This document shows positions 25,351-34,227 of a stretch of 64,000 nucleotides of DNA, one piece after another. A program made the translations under genes and the position numbers. Under the pieces are notes generated by a model. It ran no database searches. It worked only from the letters and a program-made list of their open reading frames with translations, and had not been told where the DNA came from. The DNA comes from Actinomadura_E scrupuli (lineage in GTDB: Bacteria > Actinomycetota > Actinomycetes > Streptosporangiales > Streptosporangiaceae), in NCBI RefSeq assembly GCF_050971785.1, contig NZ_JBPCCU010000001.1:1488001-1552000 (forward strand), given 5' to 3'. The stretch's first letter is position 1. Each line of letters starts with the position of its first letter.

Positions 25351-26334
25351 CTAACCCTCGAAGAGACCGCGCCTGCCGCGGCGGTGGCCGCCCTTGGCGC
25401 GGGGCCGCACGGAGCGGGCGCCGACCAGCCGCACCTGGGTCAGCAGCACCGAGAAGATCACCAGCAACGCCGCCAGCCAGGCCGCCTGCGTGCCGGCCAC
25501 CCGCTGGAACGTGAGCTCCTGGGCATCCGGTGAACCGTCGCGCATCGCCGTGGTGCTGCCCGACAGGCCCGTGGCCGCCGGGCTCGACGGTGACCCCGCC
25601 GCGACCTGGGGCAGCGCGACCTCCGGCACACCGGCCGGCTGGATGGACCCCGCCGGACTCGGCGGGGTGTAGCCCCCCGCGCCGCCGGCCCCGGTGGGCG
25701 TGGCGGGCAGGGCGGGCGTCGCCGGCGGCGTCGTCGCCGGTGTCGCCTTGGGCGCCGCGGCGACGTTGATCGTGCGGGTGGTGGACCTGGGCGCGGCCTT
25801 GTCGGCAGCCGCGGCCGCCACCTTGGCGGTCAGGACGAGCTTGCCGGGCTTCATGGCCTTCGGCACGGTCACCGTCACCGTCACCGTCTTGTTGGTGGTC
25901 GTGAGATCGCCGAGGGCGTACGAGCCGGTGGGAGTGGTGGCCGCCTTGGGCTTGGCGGACAGCACCAGAGTCGCCTTGTGCGCGACGGCCTTGTTCGCGT
26001 GGACCACGACGTACAGCGTGACCTTGTCGCCGGGATGCGCGGCCGCCGCGACGGGGGTGGTCGAGACCTCCAGCACCGGGACCGGGGGAGGCGGCTTGGT
26101 CGGCGTCGGTGTCGGTGTCGGCGTAGGGGTCTTCGTCGCCGGAGAGGTCGGGGTCTTCGTCACCGTGGGCGTGCTCGGCGTCGCCGAGGCGGTCGGTGTC
26201 GTGACCGGTGTGGCCGTCCCCGGACTCGGTGACGGCGTGTCCTGCGCCGTCGCCGACGGCGCCATGGCGACCGCCACGACCGCCGCCGCGCCCAGTCCTA
26301 CCCAGATCGGATGATGTCCCGATCGAGAGAGCAC
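25351..26334 (-). CDS. Secreted, membrane-anchored Thr/Pro-rich protein
   Basis: 327 aa, function unknown. Residues 1-30 are a signal peptide ending in ATAQD. A Thr/Pro/Ser linker follows (about 30-85, alternating Thr-Pro), then a beta-rich domain of about 110 residues (LEVSTTPVAAAAHPGDKVTLYVVV) resembling an Ig-like repeat. A second Pro/Ala-rich linker leads to a C-terminal helix (AAWLAALLVIFSVLLTQV) and a basic tail, so it is probably anchored in the membrane with the tail inside. GTG 26334 is preferred; two GGAGG sequences lie within 15 bases upstream. Confidence 0.75.
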   Translation of the reverse strand: MLSRSGHHPIWVGLGAAAVVAVAMAPSATAQDTPSPSPGTATPVTTPTASATPSTPTVTKTPTSPATKTPTPTPTPTPTKPPPPVPVLEVSTTPVAAAAHPGDKVTLYVVVHANKAVAHKATLVLSAKPKAATTPTGSYALGDLTTTNKTVTVTVTVPKAMKPGKLVLTAKVAAAAADKAAPRSTTRTINVAAAPKATPATTPPATPALPATPTGAGGAGGYTPPSPAGSIQPAGVPEVALPQVAAGSPSSPAATGLSGSTTAMRDGSPDAQELTFQRVAGTQAAWLAALLVIFSVLLTQVRLVGARSVRPRAKGGHRRGRRGLFEG

Positions 26335-26467
26335 AGCCTCCGCACCTCCGTCGTCTCGTCGCGTCCCGCGCGCCAGGACCGGTCTACCCCTGGAAGCGCC
26401 TAGGCATTCAGACGAACACGACCGGCCGAGCAAATCAACCGAGGTGCTGCGAAACGTCTAGGTGTAC

Positions 26468-26842
26468 CTAGATCAATTCTTCGTGAAGATCTTGTACTTC
26501 CGCACGAGGTGCCCAGGTCTGCCACACACCGTGGTCGACCCTGTCCAGGCCGAGCCGCTGGGCGACCGGCCCGCGCCCGCCGATGTACTCCACCCGCAGC
26601 CAGGTCTCGTGCTCACCGACGATGATGAACGGCTCGCCCTTCCAGCTGCACACGGTCCGTACGTAGCGCAGGGAGTCGAGCTCGGCGGTGGGCACGATCC
26701 GGCGGTGCCGCCCCGCACGGACCTCCTCGAAGCCCTCCGCGGGCTCGGTGGCGTAGAGCCGGGTCTCGCCGTCCGCGCCGGGACCGGCCTCGTACTCCAC
26801 ACCGCGCCACCGCGCGATGAAGCCATCACGGATCATGCCCAT
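26468..26842 (-). CDS. Small hypothetical protein next to the SseB-repeat gene
   Basis: 124 aa, no signal peptide or membrane segment. It is rich in Trp, Tyr and charged residues (IARWRGVEYEAGP, RYVRTVCSWKGEPFIIVGEHETWLRVEYIGG). Size and composition resemble immunity-type proteins, and it is the downstream gene of the SseB-repeat protein, 70 bp away on the same strand. That relation makes a partner role plausible, but I recognise no family. ATG 26842 or the ATG two codons later could start it. Confidence 0.6.
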   Translation of the reverse strand: MGMIRDGFIARWRGVEYEAGPGADGETRLYATEPAEGFEEVRAGRHRRIVPTAELDSLRYVRTVCSWKGEPFIIVGEHETWLRVEYIGGRGPVAQRLGLDRVDHGVWQTWAPRAEVQDLHEELI

Positions 26843-26912
26843 GGACTCGCTCCGCTCACGTGTTCATGGCGCTCGCTTCGCTCGCGCGGTCCGCGGGCGC
26901 TTTGCCGCCCGC

Positions 26913-29360
26913 TCACGGGTCGCCCGCCGTTTCGGGTTGGAGCCAGGTCAGCTGGTCCGGGTCGTACATCGCGACGAACCGTTCGGAACGATCCCGGCCG
27001 AGGTGGTACATCTCCGCGCCGTAGGGCAGCCGGGTGCTGTCGACCTTGTACTCGCGGATGCTGCCGCCGCTGCCGGGTGCGAATCCGGTGCCCTGGAACG
27101 GCGCCGGCTCCACCACCCAGCCCGACTCGCCCCAGCCGAGCAGCTCCTCCTCGGTCTGGCCGCCGAACGGGATGCGGTAGAGGTCCTCGCAGTACGCCGG
27201 CCAGCGCATGATGTAGACGCCCTCGTCGTCCAGGGAGAACGGCGAACCCTCGTAGAGCAGGCCGAGCGCCTGGTAGAGCTGTGCCGGGGTCTGCAGGTCG
27301 CTGACGTCCGCGGAGGGGTGGACGAACCCGCCGACCCGGTCGTACCCCTGCTCGAGGTACCAGGCGACGTGCGCCGCGGGCAGCACCTTCTGCATGATGG
27401 CGGGGCCGGTGCGGGGCGTGCCGCCGGAGCGGGGCGCCGGCACGGCCACCTCGGTGCCGGCGGGCGCCTGCTGGGGCTGCTGCGCCGCCGGCTGGGGCTG
27501 CGCCTGCTCGGCCGGGACCGCCTGCTGGGCGGGCGGCCTCATCAGGCCGACTCGGGTGGACCACTCGCTGAGCGCGTGCACCTGGTCGCCGCGCAGCGAG
27601 GCGCCGATCCGGGTGCCCGGGTTGAGGAGCATCGTCCACTCGGCCCGCGGCCAGTGCCGGATGAGCTCCCGGAAGTCGGTGTAGACGAACCGCGACGAGG
27701 CCGCCGAGCCGACGAGCGCCTCGCGGAGCCGTACGAGCGAGGTGAAGACCTGCACGGCGGAGTCGCTCCGCATGGCCGCGTCCCAGCGGAACTCCGGCTC
27801 GGTGGGGGTGACCTCCAGCGGCGCGTCGGCGGCGATCGGCACCAGCACGTTGGCGGCGAACAGCACCCGCAGGAAGGCGTCGGTGTCATCGGCCTCGGCG
27901 GCCTCGAAGAGCTCCTGGTCGATCCGGTTGCCGGGCTCGAACTCCGGCGCCGGGGCCTGCGCGGGCGGGCCGGCCAGGTCACGGACCTGGTCGCCCGGCA
28001 CGGCGGCGTCGATCGGCGTGCCCGGGTTGAGCACGAGCGTCCAGCCGGGATCCGCCCAGGCCGACACCAGGTCGAGGACCTCCGGCATGACGAAGCGGGA
28101 CTGCCCGATGGCGTCGTGCATCCACTTGAGCGAGGTGAACACCATGATGGACGGCCGCTCGTGCACCGGCACCGCCAGCCAGGGGAAGTCGGGGTCGTCG
28201 GGCTTGGTGCCCCACGGGGTCTCCGCCTCGGCGGGCACCAGCACCTGCCCGCTGAGCAGGATCTTGAAGAAGGCCTCGAGGTCGCGACGGGTCATCGCGT
28301 CGAACAGCCGCTCCTCCATGTCGTTCTGCGGCTCGAAGTGCTGGGCCATCCGCTGCGCGCCCTGCTGGTCCGACCACTCGGCCAGGCTGGGCAGCTGCTC
28401 GCCGGGGAGGGAGGCGCCCACCGGGGTGCCGGGGTTGACCGCCAGGGACCAGGCGCGGTCCGGCCAGTGCCGGATGACCACGGTGAACGGGAACCGCAGG
28501 AACTCCACGGGCCCGATCGCCTCGTGCAGCCGCTCCTGCGAGGTGAACAGCGTGATCGTCGTCCGGCCGCCGGCCTCGGTGGGGTGCCACGGGAAACCCG
28601 GACGGCCCGGATGGGGGCTCGTCTCGGCGCTGGTGTCGAAGTCGGCCGGGATCGGGACCAGCACCTCGGCGCCGAGCAGGATCTTCACGTACGCGTCGTT
28701 GTCACCCCGTGCGCCGGCGTGCAGCAGCTCGTGCTCGATCTCGCCCACCGGCTGGAAGGCCGGGGCGGGCGGGACGGCGGGCTCGGCGTTCGCCGCGGGC
28801 ACGGGGGTGGCCGCGGGCACCGGCGGGACGGGGCCCTCGCCGGTGGACTGCAGCACGTCCGGCTCGAACTCCTGGGCGTGCGGCCGGGTCTCCCACGGCG
28901 GCGGCTCGGCGGCCGGGCGGGGGATCGGGATGCGTCCCGGCCCGATGCCCGCCTGCGGTGGCCGGGCGTCCCCGTCCGCGAGCTGCCGGACGAACCACGA
29001 CGGCAGATGCCCCTGGATCGGCAGCCCCGCGTCGACCGCCAGCCACCAGCGGTTGTCCGGCCAGGCCCCGGCGATGTCACCGAACTTCAGCTTCATGAAG
29101 TGCTGGAACCGCGGTCCGAGGCAGGCCCGCATCGCCTCGGGGGAGGTGTAGGCGAGCACGTGGGTGCGCCCGTCCGCCTCGCTGGTCGGCCAGGCCGGCT
29201 GGGCCTGGTTGGCGAGGACCTCGTCGACCTGCTCCGGTGAGACGGGGACGAGCAACTCGGCCTGCGCCAGCAACCGGAAGTACGCCTCCTGGTCGCCGGA
29301 CTGCAGCACACCCTGCATCCGGTGCTCGACCTCGGACACGGGCTCCCAAGCCTCGGTCAC
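26913..29360 (-). CDS. Four-repeat SseB-like protein with an unassigned C-terminal domain
   Basis: About 815 aa. Four divergent SseB N-terminal-like repeats lie at about residues 10-130, 205-333, 345-462 and 478-600. Each has a helix pair, a VLVP strand, an FTS strand and an LNPGTPIGA-type strand. Pro/Gln/Ala-rich linkers separate repeats 1-2 and precede the last part. Residues about 652-812 form a separate domain (VAWYLEQGYDRVGGFV, YRIPFGG, GTGFAPGSGGSIREY) that I cannot assign. No signal peptide is seen. GTG 29360 has GGGGGTGG about five bases upstream; an in-frame GTG at 29369 abuts that SD. SseB domains occur in secretion-linked and polymorphic-toxin proteins, so the final domain is an effector candidate. 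Confidence 0.75.
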   Translation of the reverse strand: MTEAWEPVSEVEHRMQGVLQSGDQEAYFRLLAQAELLVPVSPEQVDEVLANQAQPAWPTSEADGRTHVLAYTSPEAMRACLGPRFQHFMKLKFGDIAGAWPDNRWWLAVDAGLPIQGHLPSWFVRQLADGDARPPQAGIGPGRIPIPRPAAEPPPWETRPHAQEFEPDVLQSTGEGPVPPVPAATPVPAANAEPAVPPAPAFQPVGEIEHELLHAGARGDNDAYVKILLGAEVLVPIPADFDTSAETSPHPGRPGFPWHPTEAGGRTTITLFTSQERLHEAIGPVEFLRFPFTVVIRHWPDRAWSLAVNPGTPVGASLPGEQLPSLAEWSDQQGAQRMAQHFEPQNDMEERLFDAMTRRDLEAFFKILLSGQVLVPAEAETPWGTKPDDPDFPWLAVPVHERPSIMVFTSLKWMHDAIGQSRFVMPEVLDLVSAWADPGWTLVLNPGTPIDAAVPGDQVRDLAGPPAQAPAPEFEPGNRIDQELFEAAEADDTDAFLRVLFAANVLVPIAADAPLEVTPTEPEFRWDAAMRSDSAVQVFTSLVRLREALVGSAASSRFVYTDFRELIRHWPRAEWTMLLNPGTRIGASLRGDQVHALSEWSTRVGLMRPPAQQAVPAEQAQPQPAAQQPQQAPAGTEVAVPAPRSGGTPRTGPAIMQKVLPAAHVAWYLEQGYDRVGGFVHPSADVSDLQTPAQLYQALGLLYEGSPFSLDDEGVYIMRWPAYCEDLYRIPFGGQTEEELLGWGESGWVVEPAPFQGTGFAPGSGGSIREYKVDSTRLPYGAEMYHLGRDRSERFVAMYDPDQLTWLQPETAGDP

Positions 29361-29479
29361 GTTCGCCACCCCCTGACCATGCTAGCGGGCGCCCGGACAG
29401 TGAACGCTGGGTTTGTGACGCTGTCCCCGAGGCCGCATCGGACCTGCCCACGCTACATGGGCGAACACCCACAAAGACC

Positions 29480-30772
29480 CTATCGGTCAGCCAATCGGCC
29501 GAGGGCGGTCACCAATCGGTCGACCTGTTCGATGGTCGTGCCGACCCCGATGCTCGCTCGTACCGCGGTGCCCGCACCCTCCGAACAGCCGGCCGTGCCG
29601 CTCCCGACCAGACGCCGGACGAACGGATGGGCGCAGAACTTCCCATCCCGGACCCCGATGCCGTGCTCCTCGGACAGCGTAAGGGCCAGCTCACGCGCGT
29701 TCCAGCCGTCCAGCACGAAAGACACGATGCCGATGCGGGGATGCCCGGCGTCCCACAGGCCGAGCTCCCGCAGACCGGGGATCGTCGCGAGCCCGCGCCG
29801 CAGCCGGGTCAGCAACCGGTCCTCCTCGGAGATCAGGGTGTCCCACCCCGCTCCGTTGAGCGCCGTGCAGGCCGCGGCCAGCGCGATGGCGCCCAGCACG
29901 TTGGGGGTGCCCGCCTCGTGCCGCTGCTGCGGGTCGGTGGCCCAGACGGTCTCCCGGTCCACGTGCGAGGTCGCCCCGCCGCCCTTGAGGTACGGCTCCG
30001 CGGCGCGCAGCCAGTCGGGCCGCCCGACCAGCACCCCGGCCCCGAACGGCGCGTACAGCTTGTGCCCAGAGAAGGCGACGTAGTCCAGGTCGAGCGCGGT
30101 CATGTCGATCGGCCGGTGCGGGACCAGCTGGGCGGCGTCGACCGCGATCCGGGCCCCGTGCCGGCGGGCCACCTGAGCGAGCCGCCCGATCGGCCACAGC
30201 TCGCCGGTGACGTTGGAGGCGGCGGTGACCACCAGCAGCCGCGGGCCCTGCGGGGCGTCCCCGAGCGCCCGCTCGGCCGCGGCGACCGCCTCGGCCGGAG
30301 TGGCGGGCGCCGGCAGCCGCACCGGCCTGCGCCACGGCAGCAGGCTCGCGTGGTGCTCGGTCTCGAACACCACGACCGTCGTGCCCTGCGGCAGGGTGCG
30401 GGCGAGGAGGTTCATCGAGTCGGTGGTGTTGCGGGTGAAGACCACCGCGTCGCGCCGCCAGGCGCCGACGAAGGAGCGTACGGTCTCGCGGGCGCGTTCG
30501 TAGGCGTCGGTGGTGACCTGCGAGGCATAGCCGGCCCCGCGGTGGACACTGCTGTAGTACGGCAGCGCCTCGGTGACCGCGTCCGCCACCGCCGTCAGGC
30601 AGGGGGCGCTGGCGGCGTAGTCGAGGTTGGCGTACGGAACCGTACCGCCGCCCGCGACGGGGGCGAGCGCGCCGGCTCCGGCGACCCGCAGCCCGCCCCA
30701 CGGCTCGGGGACCGCCGGGGCGCGTCCGGGCGGACACGGAGCGGGGACAGGGCTGATCGCGACGGCGGGCAT
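29480..30772 (-). CDS. SufS-like class V aminotransferase (cysteine desulfurase-type)
   Basis: 430-aa fold-type I PLP enzyme. Lys238 in AFSGHKLYAPFGAG is the PLP lysine, and Cys380 in RDGKFCAHPF aligns with the catalytic Cys of the SufS/CsdA type (RTGHHCA). The DAAQLVPHRPID and GHPRIGIVSF segments are typical. The N-terminal 45 residues are a Pro/Ala-rich extension. GGAGG lies six bases before ATG 30772. A SAM-IV riboswitch directly precedes it, so expression should fall when S-adenosylmethionine is plentiful. This points to sulfur or methionine metabolism rather than general Fe-S assembly; no suf genes are adjacent. Confidence 0.9.
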   Translation of the reverse strand: MPAVAISPVPAPCPPGRAPAVPEPWGGLRVAGAGALAPVAGGGTVPYANLDYAASAPCLTAVADAVTEALPYYSSVHRGAGYASQVTTDAYERARETVRSFVGAWRRDAVVFTRNTTDSMNLLARTLPQGTTVVVFETEHHASLLPWRRPVRLPAPATPAEAVAAAERALGDAPQGPRLLVVTAASNVTGELWPIGRLAQVARRHGARIAVDAAQLVPHRPIDMTALDLDYVAFSGHKLYAPFGAGVLVGRPDWLRAAEPYLKGGGATSHVDRETVWATDPQQRHEAGTPNVLGAIALAAACTALNGAGWDTLISEEDRLLTRLRRGLATIPGLRELGLWDAGHPRIGIVSFVLDGWNARELALTLSEEHGIGVRDGKFCAHPFVRRLVGSGTAGCSEGAGTAVRASIGVGTTIEQVDRLVTALGRLADR

Positions 30773-30812
30773 GGCAGGCCTCCACGGGTACGGGACCCGC
30801 GAAGAGCGCCCG

Positions 30813-30928
30813 GGGTCCGCGCTTGCCGGGACACGGTCGTGCCCGGCCTGGTCCTCACCCGGGGCACCCCGCCGCGGAGGGAGGGTTGCCGGCCAGCGAG
30901 CCGGGGCTTGACGCTGGCGCTCATGACC
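30813..30928 (-). promoter_or_regulatory. SAM-IV riboswitch
   Basis: The minus-strand leader of the SufS-like gene begins GGTCATGAGCGCCAGCGTCA. It continues through AAGCCCCGGCTCGCTGG, CCGGCAACCCTCC, GGCGGGGTGCCCCGGGTGA and GACCAGG, and ends with CGGCAAGCGCGGACC. Order, spacing and these conserved words match the actinobacterial SAM-IV aptamer, including the P1 pairing GGTC/GACC and the 3' pseudoknot segment. The downstream GGACCC (30812-30817) can pair with GGGTCC before the GGAGG ribosome binding site, which suggests control of translation. Confidence 0.92.
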
Positions 30929-31051
30929 TGCCCAGAGGATAACCCGGGCGAGCGGGTGACCGTCAAACCGAACTGCGCTGATCTTCGCCGCGTCACAGTG
31001 ATACAGATGTCCACCATGTACAGCTTCTGGGGTGGGACGACGGGAGATCGG

Positions 31052-31441
31052 ATGCGCGACGGGCTGCGGCGGCGAAGGGGCATCGCCGTGCTGGTGGCGG
31101 TGGCGGGGATGACGACGCCGGCGGTGTCCGCCTGCGGAAGCGGCGGCAACACGTCGGCGATCTGCCGCGACGCGGAGAAGGCGTTCGGCGACTTCTCCGC
31201 CAGGCTGAAGACCATCTCCCCGACGGAGGCCGCCCAGTGGCAGCGGGCCTCGGCCGACCTGGCGACCAGGCTGGACGGACTCGCGAAGAGCAGTGACGAC
31301 GCCCGCCTCAAGCGGACGCTCACCGACATGGCCGGGTCCTGGCGCTCCTTCGGCGGCACCGTCACCACCAAGGGCGAGACCACGCAGCTGTCGGCGATGC
31401 TCGCCGCGCAGCCGCAACGGCTCGCCGCGGCCTGCGGCTAG
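31052..31441 (+). CDS. Small predicted lipoprotein
   Basis: 129 aa, function unknown. A basic N-terminus (RRRR), a hydrophobic stretch and VSACGSG give a lipoprotein signal with lipidation at about Cys28. The mature part is about 100 residues, mostly helical (ICRDAEKAFGDFSARLK), with two Cys. GGGAG lies about seven bases before ATG 31052. Its TAG shares CTAG with the TAG of the convergent penicillin-binding protein gene. Confidence 0.72.
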   Translation: MRDGLRRRRGIAVLVAVAGMTTPAVSACGSGGNTSAICRDAEKAFGDFSARLKTISPTEAAQWQRASADLATRLDGLAKSSDDARLKRTLTDMAGSWRSFGGTVTTKGETTQLSAMLAAQPQRLAAACG

Positions 31442-34068
31442 GGGACCTCCTGGGTCCGGGCCGTGGCCCGCGTCTGCTCCCGGCCGGCCGGGAGCACGTT
31501 CCTGACCGCCTGCGGTGACTTGGTCGGCTTCGGGTTCGTCGGCCCGGGCTCGGGCTCGTCGGGCCCCGGCTCCGGCGTGATCGTGGGGAGCTCCGGCGAG
31601 TGGGTGGGGGGAGTCTCGGGGGTCTCGCTCGGAGCCGTGGTCTCCGGACGCGGCCGGGTGGTCGTCGGGGCCGGCACCGGCGGTGAACCGCCGCCGTCGC
31701 CGTCGAAGAACGTCGGATCGCCGAACTCCTTGATCGGCAGGTTCTGGGTGGCCACCGTCATGTAGTCGTGCCAGATCTGGGCCGGGAGCGAGCCGCCGTA
31801 GGAGCTGAAGCCCGGGACCGTCACGGGCTTGTTCGGGTTGCTGTTGAACACGGCCACCGAGGTCGCCAGCTGCGGCACGAAACCGTTGAACCACAGGGCC
31901 CGCGCCCGGTCGGTGGTGCCGGTCTTGCCGGCGACCGGCCGGCCGTCGTCCAGTTGCGCCCGGGTCCCGGTGCCGGACTCGACCACCCGGGTCATGGCGT
32001 AGGTGGCGTCCCTGGCGACGTCCTTGCCGAAGGTCCGGTTGCTCTCGTCCTTGACCTTGTGCTCCTTGCCGCCGGCGTCGGTCACCGACGCGATGACGTG
32101 CGTCCGGTGGTGGACGCCCTCCGCCGCGAAGGTGGCGAACGCGCCGGCCTGCTGCGCGGGGCTGAGCGAGACGGTCCCGAGCGGGAAGGAGGGCACGGTG
32201 TTGGCGCTGTTGGCCGTGAGCTGTTTCCGCGGGATGCCCATGTTCTCGGCCATCGCGGTGATCCTGTCGAGGCCCACCTTCTGTCCGAGGTTGACGTAGG
32301 CGGTGTTGATGGACCGCTGCGTCGCCTCGATGAGGTTGACCTGGCCGTAGCTGGTGTTGCTGTCGTTGTGGATCTGGGCGCCGCCGAAGGTCTGCGGGGA
32401 GCTGCCGTCGACGGTGTAGTCGAGGCCGAGACCCTGGTCGAGCGCCGCCGCCAGGACGTACGGTTTGAACCCCGACCCCGCCTGCACGTACGACCCGAAG
32501 GACGTGCTGAGCTGCGTCTCCAGGTAGTCCTCGCCGCCGTAGAACGCCTTGACGGCTCCGCTGGAGGGGTCGACCGTCACCAGCCCGACCATGATCTTCT
32601 TGCTGGTCCCGGCGGGCAGGTCGGCCTTGACCGTGGCCGCCGCCGCGGCCATGAGGCCCTTGTCGAAGGTGGTACGGATCTTCAGGCCGCCGCGGTTGAT
32701 CTCGTCCTCGGAGTAGCCGCGCTCCTCGAGCTCCTTGATGGCGATGTTCTTCATGTAGCCGATCTGGCCGCGCAGGCTGTTGGTCAGCTTCTGCTTGGCC
32801 AGCGTGGGGAACTTCAGCCCGGCCGCCTCGGTGGCGGACAGGGAGCCCATCTGGACCATGCCCCCGAGCACGTAGCGCCAGCGGGCCTCGGCGGCCGGCC
32901 GGTCGGCCGGGGCCGCCTCGCCGAACGAGCTCGGCTGCTGGATGGCGGCGGCCAGATAGGCGCCCTGCGCGGCGGTGAGCTTCTCCACCGGCACGCCGAA
33001 GTACGCGCGGGCCGCCGCCTCGATGCCGTACGCGTCCCGGCCGAAGTAGATGGTGTTGAGGTACTGCTCGAGGATCCAGTCCTTGGACTTCTCGTTCCCC
33101 ACCTTCATCGAGATCATGATCTCTTTGAGCTTGCGGAAGACGGTCCGCTCCTGGCTGAGCCCGCTGTAGTAGTTGCGGACCATCTGCTGGGTGATGGTGG
33201 AGCCGCCCTGCACCTGGCCGCCGGACACCGTCGACCACATGGCGCGGGCGGTGCCCTGGACCGACACGCCCGGGTCCTGGTAGAAGCTGCGGTTCTCCGC
33301 GGCGAGCACCGCCTCCCGGACCGGCTTGGGCACCTTGTCGAGATCGACGATCGTGCGGTTGGGGCCCTGGCGCGCGATCTGCGTCTTGCCGTCGGAGTAG
33401 TAGAAGACCGAGCCCGCGGCGATGGACGCGCTCTTGGCCGACGGGATGGGGGTCAGCAGATAGGCGATGGCGAACAGGAGCGCGCAGAGGCCGAACGTGA
33501 TGAGCACCCCGAACGCAGCACGGCGGGCATACCGGGCTTTGCGGCTGCGCTTGGCGCGTTCCGGTTCGCCGGTGGCCGGTGAGGCGCCCGGGTCGGCGGG
33601 CTCGTCGCGGTCCGCGACGGCGGCGGCCGGGGCGAGCGCGGCGGCGGGCTCGTCCGGCACCTTCTCCGGCTCGTCCTCCGGCTCGTCCTCCGGTTGGTGC
33701 TCCGCCTCGTCCTCCGGCTGGTCCGGCGGGACATCAGGGTCATCCGGTTCATCGGAGGCGTCTTCCGGCAGGGCCTCGAGCTCGTCCGGCGTGGCCTCCG
33801 GCAGGTCCGGCGCGTGCTCCGCTTCGTCCGGGGTGTCCTCCGGCAGGTCCGGCGTCTTCTCCGGCTCGTCCGGCGTGTTCTCCGCCCGGTCTTCCGGCTC
33901 GGCCGGTTCTGCGGGCGCGTCCTCCGGCAGGTCCGGCGGCTCATCCGATTCGCCTGACTTGTCCGCCAGGTCCGCCGGCTCGTCCGGAGGCCGGGCCGGG
34001 TCCGGCGTGCCGGGCTCGTCGGGCTCGATGGGCGTGCCGCTCGGCGAGCCGATGCCGTTCCTGCTCAC
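31438..34068 (-). CDS. Class A penicillin-binding protein (bifunctional transglycosylase/transpeptidase)
   Basis: 876 aa; polymerises and cross-links peptidoglycan. Residues 1-170 are a cytoplasmic Glu/Asp/Pro-rich tail with DEPE- and PDLPED-type repeats. One membrane helix lies at about 184-206. The GT51 domain (about 215-400) has Glu258 in AAENRSFY and QGGSTITQQ. The transpeptidase domain has Ser532 in SGFK, Ser587 in SINTAY and KTGTT at 715-719. The end is Pro/Thr-rich and extracellular. Catalytic residues are complete. The highly acidic tail is longer than usual and could recruit a divisome or polarisome partner. Confidence 0.95.
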   Translation of the reverse strand: MSRNGIGSPSGTPIEPDEPGTPDPARPPDEPADLADKSGESDEPPDLPEDAPAEPAEPEDRAENTPDEPEKTPDLPEDTPDEAEHAPDLPEATPDELEALPEDASDEPDDPDVPPDQPEDEAEHQPEDEPEDEPEKVPDEPAAALAPAAAVADRDEPADPGASPATGEPERAKRSRKARYARRAAFGVLITFGLCALLFAIAYLLTPIPSAKSASIAAGSVFYYSDGKTQIARQGPNRTIVDLDKVPKPVREAVLAAENRSFYQDPGVSVQGTARAMWSTVSGGQVQGGSTITQQMVRNYYSGLSQERTVFRKLKEIMISMKVGNEKSKDWILEQYLNTIYFGRDAYGIEAAARAYFGVPVEKLTAAQGAYLAAAIQQPSSFGEAAPADRPAAEARWRYVLGGMVQMGSLSATEAAGLKFPTLAKQKLTNSLRGQIGYMKNIAIKELEERGYSEDEINRGGLKIRTTFDKGLMAAAAATVKADLPAGTSKKIMVGLVTVDPSSGAVKAFYGGEDYLETQLSTSFGSYVQAGSGFKPYVLAAALDQGLGLDYTVDGSSPQTFGGAQIHNDSNTSYGQVNLIEATQRSINTAYVNLGQKVGLDRITAMAENMGIPRKQLTANSANTVPSFPLGTVSLSPAQQAGAFATFAAEGVHHRTHVIASVTDAGGKEHKVKDESNRTFGKDVARDATYAMTRVVESGTGTRAQLDDGRPVAGKTGTTDRARALWFNGFVPQLATSVAVFNSNPNKPVTVPGFSSYGGSLPAQIWHDYMTVATQNLPIKEFGDPTFFDGDGGGSPPVPAPTTTRPRPETTAPSETPETPPTHSPELPTITPEPGPDEPEPGPTNPKPTKSPQAVRNVLPAGREQTRATARTQEVP

Positions 34069-34170
34069 TTGCCCCCCGTGACAGTGATCGTGACCGAAGT
34101 TACCCGAGGGGATTCAGGTGGTCCCTTCTACGAATATGACGGTTACGAACGCGTCACGGTTGACACGTAT

Positions 34171-34201
34171 CCGGCGGGGGACTCGTACAATCCCCCGCCG
34201 G
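34171..34201 (-). terminator. Hairpin terminator of the FKBP gene
   Basis: 11-bp perfect stem CCGGCGGGGGA/TCCCCCGCCGG with a 9-nt loop, 27 nt beyond the stop at 34228 and about 100 bp before the penicillin-binding-protein start. Confidence 0.7.
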
Positions 34202-34227
34202 TCGCAGCGCCTTGAATACGGCGGCCG

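Noticed and set aside
25070..25354. 94-residue frame between convergent genes
   Set aside because: Arg/Pro/Gly-rich, no SD, and it begins inside the terminator hairpin.
26913..27420. C-terminal domain of the SseB-repeat protein as a TNT NAD-glycohydrolase
   Set aside because: Only a vague GSIREYKV resemblance; the catalytic pattern of TNT domains is not evident, so no function is assigned.
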